This document shows positions 32,914-40,896 of a DNA stretch of 64,000 nt, one piece after another. The DNA is from Candidatus Aquabacterium excrementipullorum (GTDB taxonomy: Bacteria; Pseudomonadota; Gammaproteobacteria; Burkholderiales; Burkholderiaceae_C): the NCBI GenBank assembly GCA_019112875.1, contig DXIO01000035.1:1-64000 (forward strand). Reading direction: 5' to 3'. Both the position numbers and the translations under genes were made by a program. The notes under the pieces were generated by a model. It was not told the DNA's origin and ran no database searches. It saw nothing but the letters and a program-made list of their open reading frames with translations. How positions within the stretch are numbered: position 1 is the stretch's first letter; the number at the start of each line of letters is the position of its first letter.

Positions 32914-33903
32914 ATGTCAGTCCTCCCCGCTCCCAAGCTGCCCAGCGCCATCGCGGTGCCGCCTGCGGGTGCGGGCATGGGTCTGTCATGGACCGGCCTT
33001 CGCCGAGACCTGTTCACCAAGGATTTTTCGGGCATGCTCGACGGCCTTCGCCGTCTGGCGCATGTCGCGTGGCATTTCCGGGATCACCACCGCCTGCTCA
33101 AGGTGCTCAAGGCTGAGCACACCGCAGGCATCCTGCGCCAGGTCCCTCGCACGGCCTACCGCTACACCCTGCCCTATCTGTCGAGCAATTTCGAGCGTCC
33201 CCTGCGCCTCGAATTGCTGATGGCGCACTACCGTTTCATGAACGATCGCCTGGGTGCAGCGTTCTGCGCCGGCATCGTCCAAGGCACACTGACGCCATGG
33301 CGCGCCGAGTTGCAGGGACATCGCTTCAGCATCCACGTGACCGGCCCCTGCGCCATCAGCGGCCACCGGGAAGGCGAACTCACCTTCGCCTTGCAGATGG
33401 ATGGGGCAGACCTGTACAAGGTGTCCTTCTCCATCGTACCGGCCCGCACCTTGTCGCTGCCCTCCGGCAGCACCCCGCCGCGCCACGGGCACACGCTCTA
33501 CATCGGTCGGGTGCAGGGCGTGGTTGGCACCTTCGAGCAAATCCGCCTCGCGACCAAGGCCTGCCATGACATCGCCCCGCCCGACCTGCTGATGGCCGCC
33601 GTGGCGGGCATGGCCGGTGCGCTGGGCATCGAGGTGATCGCTGGCGTCGGCATCGAACACAGCATCTCGTCCGAATCCATCCAGCAGTCCAACATGAGCT
33701 TCGACTACACGGAGTTCTGGGACCGCTACCACGGCAGCAAGACAGCCGATGGCCACCATGTGATGCAGCTGCCATTCCCGGAGAAGCCGCTGCAGGCCAT
33801 CGCCTCCAAGCACCGCAAGCGCACGACGCTCAAGCGCGAGTTCAAGCGCCAGATCACCGAGGCCACTCAGGCCTGCGTGGCCCGCATCGCCACCAACCTC
33901 TGA
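32914..33903 (+). CDS. VirK/YbjX (DUF535) family protein
   Basis: A 329-residue protein. The middle and C-terminal parts carry the DUF535 layout: TLYIGRVQGVVGTFEQIRLATK region, then FDYTEFWDRYHG, HHVMQLPFPEKPL and a basic end (ASKHRKRTTLKREFKRQ). VirK/YbjX homologues in enteric bacteria are linked to envelope stress resistance and virulence-protein localisation, but the biochemical activity is unknown. No signal peptide or membrane segment is evident. It is monocistronic, with a strong terminator upstream and a convergent thiolase 15 bases downstream. The family call is good; its role here is unknown. Confidence 0.75.
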   Translation: MSVLPAPKLPSAIAVPPAGAGMGLSWTGLRRDLFTKDFSGMLDGLRRLAHVAWHFRDHHRLLKVLKAEHTAGILRQVPRTAYRYTLPYLSSNFERPLRLELLMAHYRFMNDRLGAAFCAGIVQGTLTPWRAELQGHRFSIHVTGPCAISGHREGELTFALQMDGADLYKVSFSIVPARTLSLPSGSTPPRHGHTLYIGRVQGVVGTFEQIRLATKACHDIAPPDLLMAAVAGMAGALGIEVIAGVGIEHSISSESIQQSNMSFDYTEFWDRYHGSKTADGHHVMQLPFPEKPLQAIASKHRKRTTLKREFKRQITEATQACVARIATNL

Positions 33904-33918
33904 TCTGCGCGGGCGGGC

Positions 33919-35208
33919 TCAGCCAGCCGACTCGAGCAGCACCACGCTGCCTTGCCCGCCATCCGCACAGATGCTGACGATGGCCCGTTGCCCAGCCGGC
34001 CGCTGCGACAGTTCCTTGACCGCCTGGCTCAGGATGCGCGCGCCCGTGGCGCCGAAGGGATGGCCGATCGCCAGGCTGCCGCCCGTGGGGTTGAGCCGAT
34101 CGCGCGGGAAGGCACCAAAGGCTTCCGGATCCACGCCGGCCTTGTCCCGCAGGAAGGCCGGGCTCTCCAGCGCCTCGATGTGGGCCAGCACCTGGGCCGC
34201 GAAGGCTTCGTGGATCTCCCAAAGGTGGATGTCTTCATAGCGCAGGCCGTGGCGCGCCAGCAGGCGCGGAATGGCATAGGGCGGTGCCATCAGCAGGCCT
34301 TCGTGGTGCAGGTCGACGGAGGCGATCTCCCAATCGACCAGGCGCGCACGTGGCGTGCCGGCCGGCAGCCTGCCCAGGCCTTGTTCCGTGGCCACCCAGA
34401 GGCTCGCCGCGCCATCGGTCAGCGGCGATGAGTTGCCGGCCGTGAGGCTGCCGTGGCCGCTGGTGCGGTCGAACGACGGTGGCAGCTTGGCCAGGCGTTC
34501 CAGCGAGGTGTCCTTGCGCGGGATCGTGTCACGCTTGACCTCGCCCACCGGCATCACCAGGTCGTCGAAGAAGCCCCTGTCCCAGGCGGCCACGGCGCCC
34601 TGGTGGCTGAACAGCGCATGGCGGTCCTGCGCTTCACGGCTGATGTGCCACTCGCGCGCGGTGATCTCGGTGTGCTCGCCCATGCTCTTGCCGGTGGTGC
34701 GGTTGGTCACACCCGGGATGTGCAGGTGGATGTCGGCGAGCTTCAGGTCCCCCACGTGCGAGATCTTCTGGCCCAGCGAACGGGCCTGCTGGAACTTGCG
34801 GATCCAGTCCGACAGCGTCTGGCCCAGCCCCAGCTGGATGCGACTGAGGCACTCCACGCCGCCCACCAGCGCCAGGTTGCGGTTGGCGCCGTTGAGCATG
34901 CCGGCCGCCTCGATGGTGCCGATCATGCTGGTCGAGCAGGCCATGATGGTGGAGAAGGCCGGGATGGTGGGCGGCGCGCCCGCGTCCATCAGCACCTCGC
35001 GCGCGATGTTGCTCCACGTGAGGTTGGGCACCACCGTGCCCCACACGAAGAAATCAGGCAGCGCCCCGCCCAGCCGCGTCAGCATCTGCTGCACCAGCGG
35101 CACCGACAGGCTGATCGCATCGTAGGAGGCCAGCGGGCCATCCACCTTGGAAAACGGGGTGCGCAACCCCGAGGCCAGCCAGATGTCGTCGGCGCGGTTG
35201 AAAGGCAT
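33919..35208 (-). CDS. Acetyl-CoA C-acyltransferase (thiolase, FadI-like)
   Basis: 429 residues. All thiolase catalytic elements are present: nucleophile Cys91 in MACSTS, HEAFAAQ, His383 in GHPFGATG, and Cys414 in CADGGQG. It starts MPFNRADDIWLASGLRTPFSK, similar to long FadI/MTP-beta-type thiolases used in fatty-acid breakdown. No FadJ-like multifunctional partner is adjacent, so it may act in a different acyl-CoA pathway. The following gene on this strand ends 15 bases from the convergent VirK/YbjX gene. General reaction sure; physiological substrate unsure. Confidence 0.88.
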   Translation of the reverse strand: MPFNRADDIWLASGLRTPFSKVDGPLASYDAISLSVPLVQQMLTRLGGALPDFFVWGTVVPNLTWSNIAREVLMDAGAPPTIPAFSTIMACSTSMIGTIEAAGMLNGANRNLALVGGVECLSRIQLGLGQTLSDWIRKFQQARSLGQKISHVGDLKLADIHLHIPGVTNRTTGKSMGEHTEITAREWHISREAQDRHALFSHQGAVAAWDRGFFDDLVMPVGEVKRDTIPRKDTSLERLAKLPPSFDRTSGHGSLTAGNSSPLTDGAASLWVATEQGLGRLPAGTPRARLVDWEIASVDLHHEGLLMAPPYAIPRLLARHGLRYEDIHLWEIHEAFAAQVLAHIEALESPAFLRDKAGVDPEAFGAFPRDRLNPTGGSLAIGHPFGATGARILSQAVKELSQRPAGQRAIVSICADGGQGSVVLLESAG

Positions 35209-35247
35209 GTCGGTCTCCCGCAGGATCAGAGGTGGCGTGAGGATACG

Positions 35248-35712
35248 TCAGCGTCGGCTCAGGCGCTTGACCTGCACGTAGGCGCCCACCAGGAAGATCA
35301 GGAACAGCACCGCGCCGATGATCTGCAGGCCTGTCGCCTCCGGGCTGTCGAACAGGGGTTTGCCCACGGGCAGGCGCGTGGAGGTCTCGGTCACACCCGG
35401 AATCCAATGGAACAGAAAAGTCGCCGAGTAGCCTACGGTCTGCACCTGCGTCGACCACCGGCCAAACAGGTGCGTGGCCGTCACCATGGCCAGCACTAGC
35501 AAGGTGAGCACGCCCAGCGCGTGGGGCTTGCCGAAGCCACCATGCTGGAAAATGCCGAAGCCGGTGATGCAGGTGATCACGGTGGTGGCGATGTAGACCT
35601 TGCCCAGGTCATTGCGGTGCGTGATCTCGCCGTCACGCCACAGCCCGACCGCTCCTGCCACGAGGGCGACGAGGCCAAAAGCCGTGTGGAAAGCGCCAAG
35701 TGTCGTCAACAT
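35248..35712 (-). CDS. Small four-helix membrane protein of unknown function
   Basis: 154 residues with about four hydrophobic segments: near residues 5-25 (AFGLVALVAGAVGLW), 42-60, 65-85 (LGVLTLLVLAMVTATHLFG) and 125-147 (LQIIGAVLFLIFLVGAYV). Conserved-looking His residues (THRND, QHGG, HWIPG) are scattered through it. I recognise no catalytic motif; the pattern is like DUF2306-type membrane proteins, but I would not insist. It is 39 bases upstream of the thiolase on the same strand and could share a transcript. Basic C-terminus. Confidence 0.65.
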   Translation of the reverse strand: MLTTLGAFHTAFGLVALVAGAVGLWRDGEITHRNDLGKVYIATTVITCITGFGIFQHGGFGKPHALGVLTLLVLAMVTATHLFGRWSTQVQTVGYSATFLFHWIPGVTETSTRLPVGKPLFDSPEATGLQIIGAVLFLIFLVGAYVQVKRLSRR

Positions 35713-35841
35713 GGTGTGCTCCCTTTGGTGGTGCAGGCGGTGGACGTACCGCCTTGCAGGGCCAGCGTAAGCAAGCTTCGTGACAGGGGCCCCTGCCTTC
35801 TGGCCAGGTCGGCCATGCGCCGAATGGGGGATGCGAACCGG

Positions 35842-36759
35842 TCAAACCTGCAGGCCGGCCACGATCTGTCCGCGCAGCCAGGCCTGCACCGGATCGCGGT
35901 GCACGGCCTCGTGCCACAGCATGGCCATCTCGTAACCCGCGACAGGCAGCGGGGGCTCGACCACGCGCAACCCCTCGGCCTGCTGCACCAGCCGCGATGG
36001 CAGCATCGCCACCAGGTCCGTGCGGCGCACCGTGTCCAGCGCGAACAGGAAATGCGGCACCGAAAGCACCACCTGCCGGCGCAGTCCCAGCGCCTGCAAG
36101 GCCAGGTCGGTGGCGCCCTGGAAGCCCCCGCCGCCGGGCGACACGATCACGTGCGACAACGCGCAGAACTGCGCCAGGCTGGGGCGCCGCCTGAGCCGGG
36201 GGTGATCCGATCGGCCCACGAGCACGTAACGCTCCTCCAGCAGCGTGCGCTGGCGCAGACCAGGCGGCGCGTCATGGCTGGTGTGCAGCGCGACATCGAT
36301 CTCACCGCTTTCGGCCTGGCGCGCCAGACGCTTGGTGTCCAGCGGGATCACGGCCAGGCGTGTGTGCGGGGCCACCTCGCGCAGGCGAAGGATCAGCGGC
36401 GCCAGGATGGCCATTTCGCCGTAATCGGCGGCGGCGATGCGCCAAGTGTGCGTGGCCTTGGCGGCATCGAAGCCCTGTGCAGGAGCCACCGCGTCGGCCA
36501 GTGAGGCCAGCGCCTCGCTCAGCGGCGCGCGCAAGGCCAGTGCACGCGCGGTGGGCCTCATGCCGCGCGGCCCGGGCAGCAGCAACGGATCGGCGAAGTG
36601 ATCACGCAGACGAGCCAACTGCGCGCTGACCGAGGGCTGCGACAGATGCAGGCGCTCCGCCGCGCGGGTCACGTTGAGCTCTTTGAGCAATACGTCCAGC
36701 GTCAGCAGCAAATTCAGATCCAGGCGATCAAAGCGTTCCGCGCGGCTGGTATTGGTCAT
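35842..36759 (-). CDS. LysR family transcriptional regulator
   Basis: 305 residues. The N-terminal winged helix-turn-helix is typical: DLNLLLTLDVLLKELNVTRAAERLHLSQPSVSAQLARLRDHFADPLL region, most similar to the NodD/SyrM-like branch. The C-terminal ~210 residues are the periplasmic-binding-like effector domain. It is transcribed away from a quinone reductase gene with 93 bases between, the classic LysR layout, so that gene is the likely target and the regulator probably controls itself too. The inducer is unknown, perhaps a quinone or electrophile. Confidence 0.9.
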   Translation of the reverse strand: MTNTSRAERFDRLDLNLLLTLDVLLKELNVTRAAERLHLSQPSVSAQLARLRDHFADPLLLPGPRGMRPTARALALRAPLSEALASLADAVAPAQGFDAAKATHTWRIAAADYGEMAILAPLILRLREVAPHTRLAVIPLDTKRLARQAESGEIDVALHTSHDAPPGLRQRTLLEERYVLVGRSDHPRLRRRPSLAQFCALSHVIVSPGGGGFQGATDLALQALGLRRQVVLSVPHFLFALDTVRRTDLVAMLPSRLVQQAEGLRVVEPPLPVAGYEMAMLWHEAVHRDPVQAWLRGQIVAGLQV

Positions 36760-36762
36760 GTC

Positions 36763-36775
36763 GATACCTTGTATC
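36763..36775. promoter_or_regulatory. Candidate LysR operator between the regulator and the quinone reductase
   Basis: GATAC (36763-36767) and GTATC (36771-36775) form a 5-bp dyad around CTT, placed immediately before the LysR start and 78 bases before the quinone reductase start. Size and position suit a LysR half-site pair, but it lacks a clean T-N11-A form. Confidence 0.4.
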
Positions 36776-36852
36776 CGAACAATTCATTTCCAGTTTACGG
36801 GCTGGATGCGCAAGATGACAGGCACTCCTCTCGCTGACAAGCCTGCTTTGCC

Positions 36853-37668
36853 ATGAACATCTTCCTGCTCACCGCACACCCTGAACCCCGCTCGCTCAAT
36901 GGCTCACTTTCACGTTTCATCATCGACCGCCTTCAGGCCCAGGGGCACGACGTGCAGGTGTCCGACCTGTATGCGATGAAATGGAAAGCATCCCTGGATC
37001 GCGATGATTTCCAGCCTGATGACGCGCTGGATGCCGAGGGCCTGTTCAATGCCTCCACGGCATCGGGCCGCGCCTTGCAACACGGCACACAACCCGGAGA
37101 CATCGCTGCTGAACAGGCCAAATTGCAATGGGCCGATGCCGTGATCGTGCTCTTTCCGCTGTGGTGGTATTCCATGCCTGCGGTCATGAAGGGCTGGTTC
37201 GACCGCGTCTATGCCTATGGCTTTGCCTATGGCGTGGGCGAGCACTCGGATCACCGGTGGGGCGAGCGCTTCGGCGAAGGCCTGCTCGCGGGCAAGCGCG
37301 CCATGCTGGTCGTGACCACCGGTGGCTGGGCTTCGCACTACGGGCCGCGCGGCGTCAATGGCCCCATCGACGATTTGTTATTCCCGATGCATCACGGCAT
37401 GCTGTATTACCCCGGCATGTCGGTGTTGCCGCCTTATGTGGTGCACCGCACCGGCAAGGTCGATGCACAGAAGTATGCGCAGATTGAAAACGAACTCGGC
37501 CAGCGCCTCGATACATTGTGGACCACGCAACCCATTGCCTACCGACCACAGAATGGCGGCGACTATGAGATTCCTTCACTGGTATTGCGTGATCACATTG
37601 CACCGGGCCAAATTGGTTTCTCCGCGCATGTATCCAAAGTCACTGAAACCGACATTGCCAAACCGTAA
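36853..37668 (+). CDS. NAD(P)H-dependent quinone oxidoreductase, flavodoxin-like fold
   Basis: 271 residues starting MNIFLLTAHPEPRSLNGSLS, the FMN/FAD-binding loop of the NQO1/MdaB/YheR family (flavodoxin_2). VIVLFPLWWYSMPAVMKGWFDRVYAYGFAYG is the substrate/flavin pocket region, and LVVTTGG the dinucleotide-binding strand. Such enzymes reduce quinones or electrophiles by two electrons. Divergent LysR regulator suggests induction by the substrate. The last ~100 bases and the following intergenic DNA are less GC-rich than the window average. Stop codon is 25 bases before the hns promoter region. Confidence 0.87.
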   Translation: MNIFLLTAHPEPRSLNGSLSRFIIDRLQAQGHDVQVSDLYAMKWKASLDRDDFQPDDALDAEGLFNASTASGRALQHGTQPGDIAAEQAKLQWADAVIVLFPLWWYSMPAVMKGWFDRVYAYGFAYGVGEHSDHRWGERFGEGLLAGKRAMLVVTTGGWASHYGPRGVNGPIDDLLFPMHHGMLYYPGMSVLPPYVVHRTGKVDAQKYAQIENELGQRLDTLWTTQPIAYRPQNGGDYEIPSLVLRDHIAPGQIGFSAHVSKVTETDIAKP

Positions 37669-37692
37669 AGGAGTCGCCATTCGCCATCAGAG

Positions 37693-37710
37693 GTATAGTC
37701 CGCGCAAAAG
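37693..37710 (+). promoter_or_regulatory. Promoter-like element of the H-NS gene
   Basis: GTATAGTCCGCGCAAAAG contains an extended -10 (GGTATAGT) and lies 73 bases before the preferred ATG. It matches 13 of 16 bases with an element in front of the VirK/YbjX gene at 32866. No good -35 is seen 16-18 bases upstream. Confidence 0.4.
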
Positions 37711-37782
37711 AGCAATAAGAAGATTGCAGCGGAGGTCGTGAGCGAAAGCTCTTTCACCCATCAAACAACGACCCATACCGAC

Positions 37783-38142
37783 ATGGCCAAGACCTACATC
37801 GAACTCATGGCTGAGATTGAACAGCTGCAAAGCCAGGCAGCCAAACTCAAGGACCGCGAGAAGTCCGAAGTGGTGGCACGAATCAAGCAGGCCATCGCCG
37901 TCTACGGTTTCACCGCCAAGGACCTGGGCCTGGACAAGCCCGGCCGTGGTGCCGGCAAGGCCAGCACCCGCAAAGCCAAGGCTCCTAAGCGCGCCGGCCG
38001 CAAGCCCCGCGCTGCCACTGCCCCCAAGTTCCGCGACGAAGCCGGCAATACGTGGTCGGGCCGCGGCCCCCGCCCTGCCTGGCTGCGCAATGCCCTGGCG
38101 TCCGGCGCCGCGCTGGAAAGCTTCGCTGTCAAGGCCCAGTAA
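37783..38142 (+). CDS. H-NS family nucleoid-associated protein
   Basis: 119 residues. The N-terminal ~55 residues are a coiled-coil oligomerisation part (MAKTYIELMAEIEQLQSQAA onwards). A Lys/Ala/Arg-rich linker follows (STRKAKAPKRAGRKPRA). The C-terminal DNA-binding motif is NTWSGRGPRPAWLRNAL, equivalent to the TWSGRGRxPxW loop that reads the AT-rich minor groove. Such proteins silence horizontally acquired DNA. Start choice: MAKTY matches relatives, but no ribosome-binding site precedes it. A GGAGG (37731-37735) sits in front of an in-frame GTG at 37738, which would add 15 residues (MSESSFTHQTTTHTD), with an unusually short 2-base spacing. Either start is possible. Confidence 0.88.
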   Translation: MAKTYIELMAEIEQLQSQAAKLKDREKSEVVARIKQAIAVYGFTAKDLGLDKPGRGAGKASTRKAKAPKRAGRKPRAATAPKFRDEAGNTWSGRGPRPAWLRNALASGAALESFAVKAQ

Positions 38143-38217
38143 GGCCCCCAGTAAGGCCCCATGAAACACCGTCGCGCCACCGAAACGGGCTGACGGTACC
38201 CCTGAAGGCTTTCGCAT

Positions 38218-38262
38218 CCCGCAACCCTGGGCTCGGTCCAGGTTGCGGGGGGCCTTCGTTTT
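38218..38262 (+). terminator. Terminator after the H-NS gene
   Basis: CCCGCAACC...TGG (38218-38230) pairs with CCAGGTTGCGGG (38238-38249) apart from one bulged C; a short TTTT follows after 8 bases. Probable intrinsic terminator, weakened by the delayed T run. Confidence 0.6.
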
Positions 38263-38344
38263 CAACGTGGATGGGCAGTGCCAACGCTCGGGTTTCCAGC
38301 GCAGGAGATATGCCGCAGGTGCTATTTTGGCGAGTACCTGGCGC

Positions 38345-39169
38345 TTATTCGACGTCGAGGAACAGGTCGATGATGGGCGTCACGCCCGGTGTCACCAAGT
38401 AAGTGCTGAAATCCGACACGCCACGGGCACGCAGCACATCCTCGTCGATGAAGGCATGGCCCGTGCGGCTTCGCGAGGGCGAGCTCAGGATGTCGTGGGC
38501 CGCATCGGCCATGATTTGCGGCAGACGCCCCATTTCGCCCAGCCCGGCCTGGGCCACTTTCAGCGCCGAGGTGGCGATGATCGTCTTGGGCCACAGGCAG
38601 TTCACGGCGATGCCGTCGATGCGCAGCTCTTCGGCCATGCCCAACGCCAGCAGGCTCATGCCGTACTTCGATGCCGTGTAGGCCGGGTGCGCGCCCAGCC
38701 ACTTCGGGTTGAGGTTGATGGGCGGCGACAGCACCAGGATGTGCGGGTTGGCCGCGCGTTTGAGGTGCGGGATGCACGCCTGCGAACACACGAAGGTGCC
38801 ACGCATGTTGATGTCCATCATCAGGTCGTAGCGCTTGGCCGGCGTGTCCGTCGTGCGGGTGATGCTGATGGCACTGGCGTTGTTGACCAGGATGTCGATG
38901 CCACCGAAGTGCGCGGCGGCCTTGTCCACGGCGGCGGCCACTGCATCCGCGTCACGGATGTCGAGCTGCAGCGGCAAGGCCTTTCCGCCTGCGGCCTCGA
39001 TCTCTTCTGCCGCCGTGAAGATGGTGCCCGGCAGGCGCGGATCGGGCTCGGCCGTCTTGGCGGCGATGACGATGTTGGCGCCATCGCGGGCGGCGCGCAG
39101 GGCGATTTCCTTGCCGATGCCGCGGCTGGCACCGGTAATGAACAGCGTCTTGTCTTTCAGGGAGGTCAT
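38345..39169 (-). CDS. Short-chain dehydrogenase/reductase, HSDL2-like
   Basis: 274 residues, cytoplasmic, Rossmann fold. The cofactor loop is TGASRGIGKEIA. NNAS and the catalytic pair YTASKYG follow. The stretch LSPPINLNPKW and GMAEELR...VNCLWPKT closely resemble hydroxysteroid dehydrogenase-like 2 (HSDL2) proteins, here without their SCP2 domain. The likely substrate is a hydroxy-lipid or acyl derivative; not proven. Upstream, the AraC-type regulator gene reads in the same direction with 106 bases between, so it could belong to one unit. Confidence 0.82.
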   Translation of the reverse strand: MTSLKDKTLFITGASRGIGKEIALRAARDGANIVIAAKTAEPDPRLPGTIFTAAEEIEAAGGKALPLQLDIRDADAVAAAVDKAAAHFGGIDILVNNASAISITRTTDTPAKRYDLMMDINMRGTFVCSQACIPHLKRAANPHILVLSPPINLNPKWLGAHPAYTASKYGMSLLALGMAEELRIDGIAVNCLWPKTIIATSALKVAQAGLGEMGRLPQIMADAAHDILSSPSRSRTGHAFIDEDVLRARGVSDFSTYLVTPGVTPIIDLFLDVE

Positions 39170-39275
39170 GCGGGCCTTTCAAGCCATGAGGTTGCTGGCA
39201 ACACGGTAGCGGCTGGCGCCCGGCCGCGCTTGTGCAAACCGGCTAATCTGGTGAAAGCCCTGACGCGGCGGCGCT

Positions 39276-40043
39276 TCAGCGTCGGTCCACCACCAGGGCC
39301 CTCGAACCGGCCAGGATGTCCCTGGGCCGCAGCCCCGTGAAGTAGCGGATCGAGTTGCTGAAGTAGGCCGAATCGCTGTAGCCCAGGTCCATCGCGATCT
39401 GGGTGAGCGTGGCGCCGCTGTCCACCGCGTTGAGCAGGCTGCGGGCCCGCTTCCAGGTGCGAAAGCCGCGGAACGTTGTGTGGCATTCGCCCTTGAACAG
39501 GTGGATGAAGCGGGAGGCCGAAAGGCCGCAGGCCGCCGCGCAATCGTCGGCGGACAACAGATCGGAGGGATCGCGCCGGATGCGCTCTATCACGCGGGCA
39601 ATGCGCGGGTCGATGCACCGCCGAGGCAGCGTGGCGCCGAACAAGGCCATTTCCAGCGAGTTGCCGCCGTGCGGCGCCTGCGCGTCATCCGGCGGCACCT
39701 CGGCAGCCAACAATGCCATGCGCTCACCCCAGCCATGGTCGCCGGAACGCAGCTTGCCCAAGGTCAACATTGGCGTCAGGCACGCCACGTCGATGAAATC
39801 AGGCTCCACCAGCACACACTGGATGCGCTGGTCGGCCGTGCGCAGGCTGTGCGGCACATAGGGCGGCACCACGCAGGCGGCCGTGTCCATCGGTGCCTCG
39901 CCGCCCACGCTGATCTGCAGACGGCCCGAGGCCGGCGCGTACAGCGTCCAGGCGCCCAGCACACGGGTGCGCGGCCGGCCCAGCAGGCCCGCATAGAACA
40001 CCACGTCGCTGTCGAACATCAAGCGGTTGGCTCCGGGGGCCAT
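39276..40043 (-). CDS. AraC family transcriptional regulator
   Basis: 255 residues. An N-terminal cupin-like sensing part (VVFYAGLLGRPRTRVLGAWTLY) has VVPPYVPHSL. The C-terminal ~100 residues hold the double helix-turn-helix: LSADDCAAACGLSASRFIHLFK and ATLTQIAMDLGYSDSAYFSNSIRYFTG regions, ending RPRDI. It lies between the HSDL2-like gene (same strand, downstream) and carbonic anhydrase (divergent, 118 bases). Either may be its target. Effector unknown. Confidence 0.88.
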   Translation of the reverse strand: MAPGANRLMFDSDVVFYAGLLGRPRTRVLGAWTLYAPASGRLQISVGGEAPMDTAACVVPPYVPHSLRTADQRIQCVLVEPDFIDVACLTPMLTLGKLRSGDHGWGERMALLAAEVPPDDAQAPHGGNSLEMALFGATLPRRCIDPRIARVIERIRRDPSDLLSADDCAAACGLSASRFIHLFKGECHTTFRGFRTWKRARSLLNAVDSGATLTQIAMDLGYSDSAYFSNSIRYFTGLRPRDILAGSRALVVDRR

Positions 40044-40161
40044 GACTGTCTCCTGTGCCTCGCGTACCTCGTGCAGCGATCATACCGATGACCAGTTGTT
40101 GCAAGACAGCGGGCGTCGCCCGTGCCAGCATGCGTGCGCGCACGAGACAAGGACACACGCC

Positions 40162-40869
40162 ATGGACGACATCGACCTCCTGCTGGGCAACAACAAGCGC
40201 TGGTCACAGGCCATGCAGCAACACGACCCGGCCTTCTTCAGCCGGCTGGCCGGGCAGCAGAGCCCGCGCTACCTGTGGATCGGCTGCTCGGACAGCCGTG
40301 TGCCGGCCAACGAGATCGTGGGGCTGGCTCCCGGTGAGGTCTTCGTGCACCGCAACATCGCCAACCTGGTCGTGCACACGGATCTGAACTGCCTGTCGGT
40401 GATCCAGTACGCCATCGAGGTGCTCAAGGTGCGGCACGTGATGGTGGTGGGCCACTATGGCTGCGGTGGCGTGCAGGCGGCCTTGCGCGAACTGCGCGTT
40501 GGTCTGGCCGACTACTGGCTGCGCCATCTGGAAGACCTGCGCCACATCCATGGCCGGCGCCTGGCGCTGGAGCCGGTGGAGGCCGACCAGGTGAACCGCC
40601 TGTGCGAGATCAACGTGATCGAGCAGGTGTGCAACGTCAGCCGGCTGGAGCTGGTGCGCTCGGCCTGGCAGCGTGGGCAGCCCGTCTCGGTGCATGGGCT
40701 GATCTACGGGCTGCACGACGGTGTGCTGCGCAACCTGGGCGCCAGCATGCATGGGCCAGTGGATCTGGTGGCCTGGCGCAAGGCCGCCTTGCGCAGCCTG
40801 TGGAGCCCCGAGCGCCAGACTGCGCCAGGGTGGCCTCGCAGCAGCCCGCCCCCCGGCTCAATCGACTGA
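40162..40869 (+). CDS. can: Beta-class carbonic anhydrase
   Basis: 235 residues; interconverts CO2 and bicarbonate in the cytoplasm. The zinc ligands and Asp/Arg dyad are all present: Cys42, Asp44 and Arg46 in CSDSR, and His98 and Cys101 in GHYGCGG. HRNIANLV follows as in E. coli Can. The frame extends 45 codons upstream, but the ATG used here gives the family N-terminus MDDIDLLLGNN. The C-terminal ~25 residues are Pro/Ser-rich. It may supply inorganic carbon to carboxylases and, indirectly, RuBisCO encoded 15 kb away, though it is not in the cbb operon. Confidence 0.94.
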   Translation: MDDIDLLLGNNKRWSQAMQQHDPAFFSRLAGQQSPRYLWIGCSDSRVPANEIVGLAPGEVFVHRNIANLVVHTDLNCLSVIQYAIEVLKVRHVMVVGHYGCGGVQAALRELRVGLADYWLRHLEDLRHIHGRRLALEPVEADQVNRLCEINVIEQVCNVSRLELVRSAWQRGQPVSVHGLIYGLHDGVLRNLGASMHGPVDLVAWRKAALRSLWSPERQTAPGWPRSSPPPGSID

Positions 40870-40896
40870 CCTCGGACCCCATGGCCGACAAACCGT

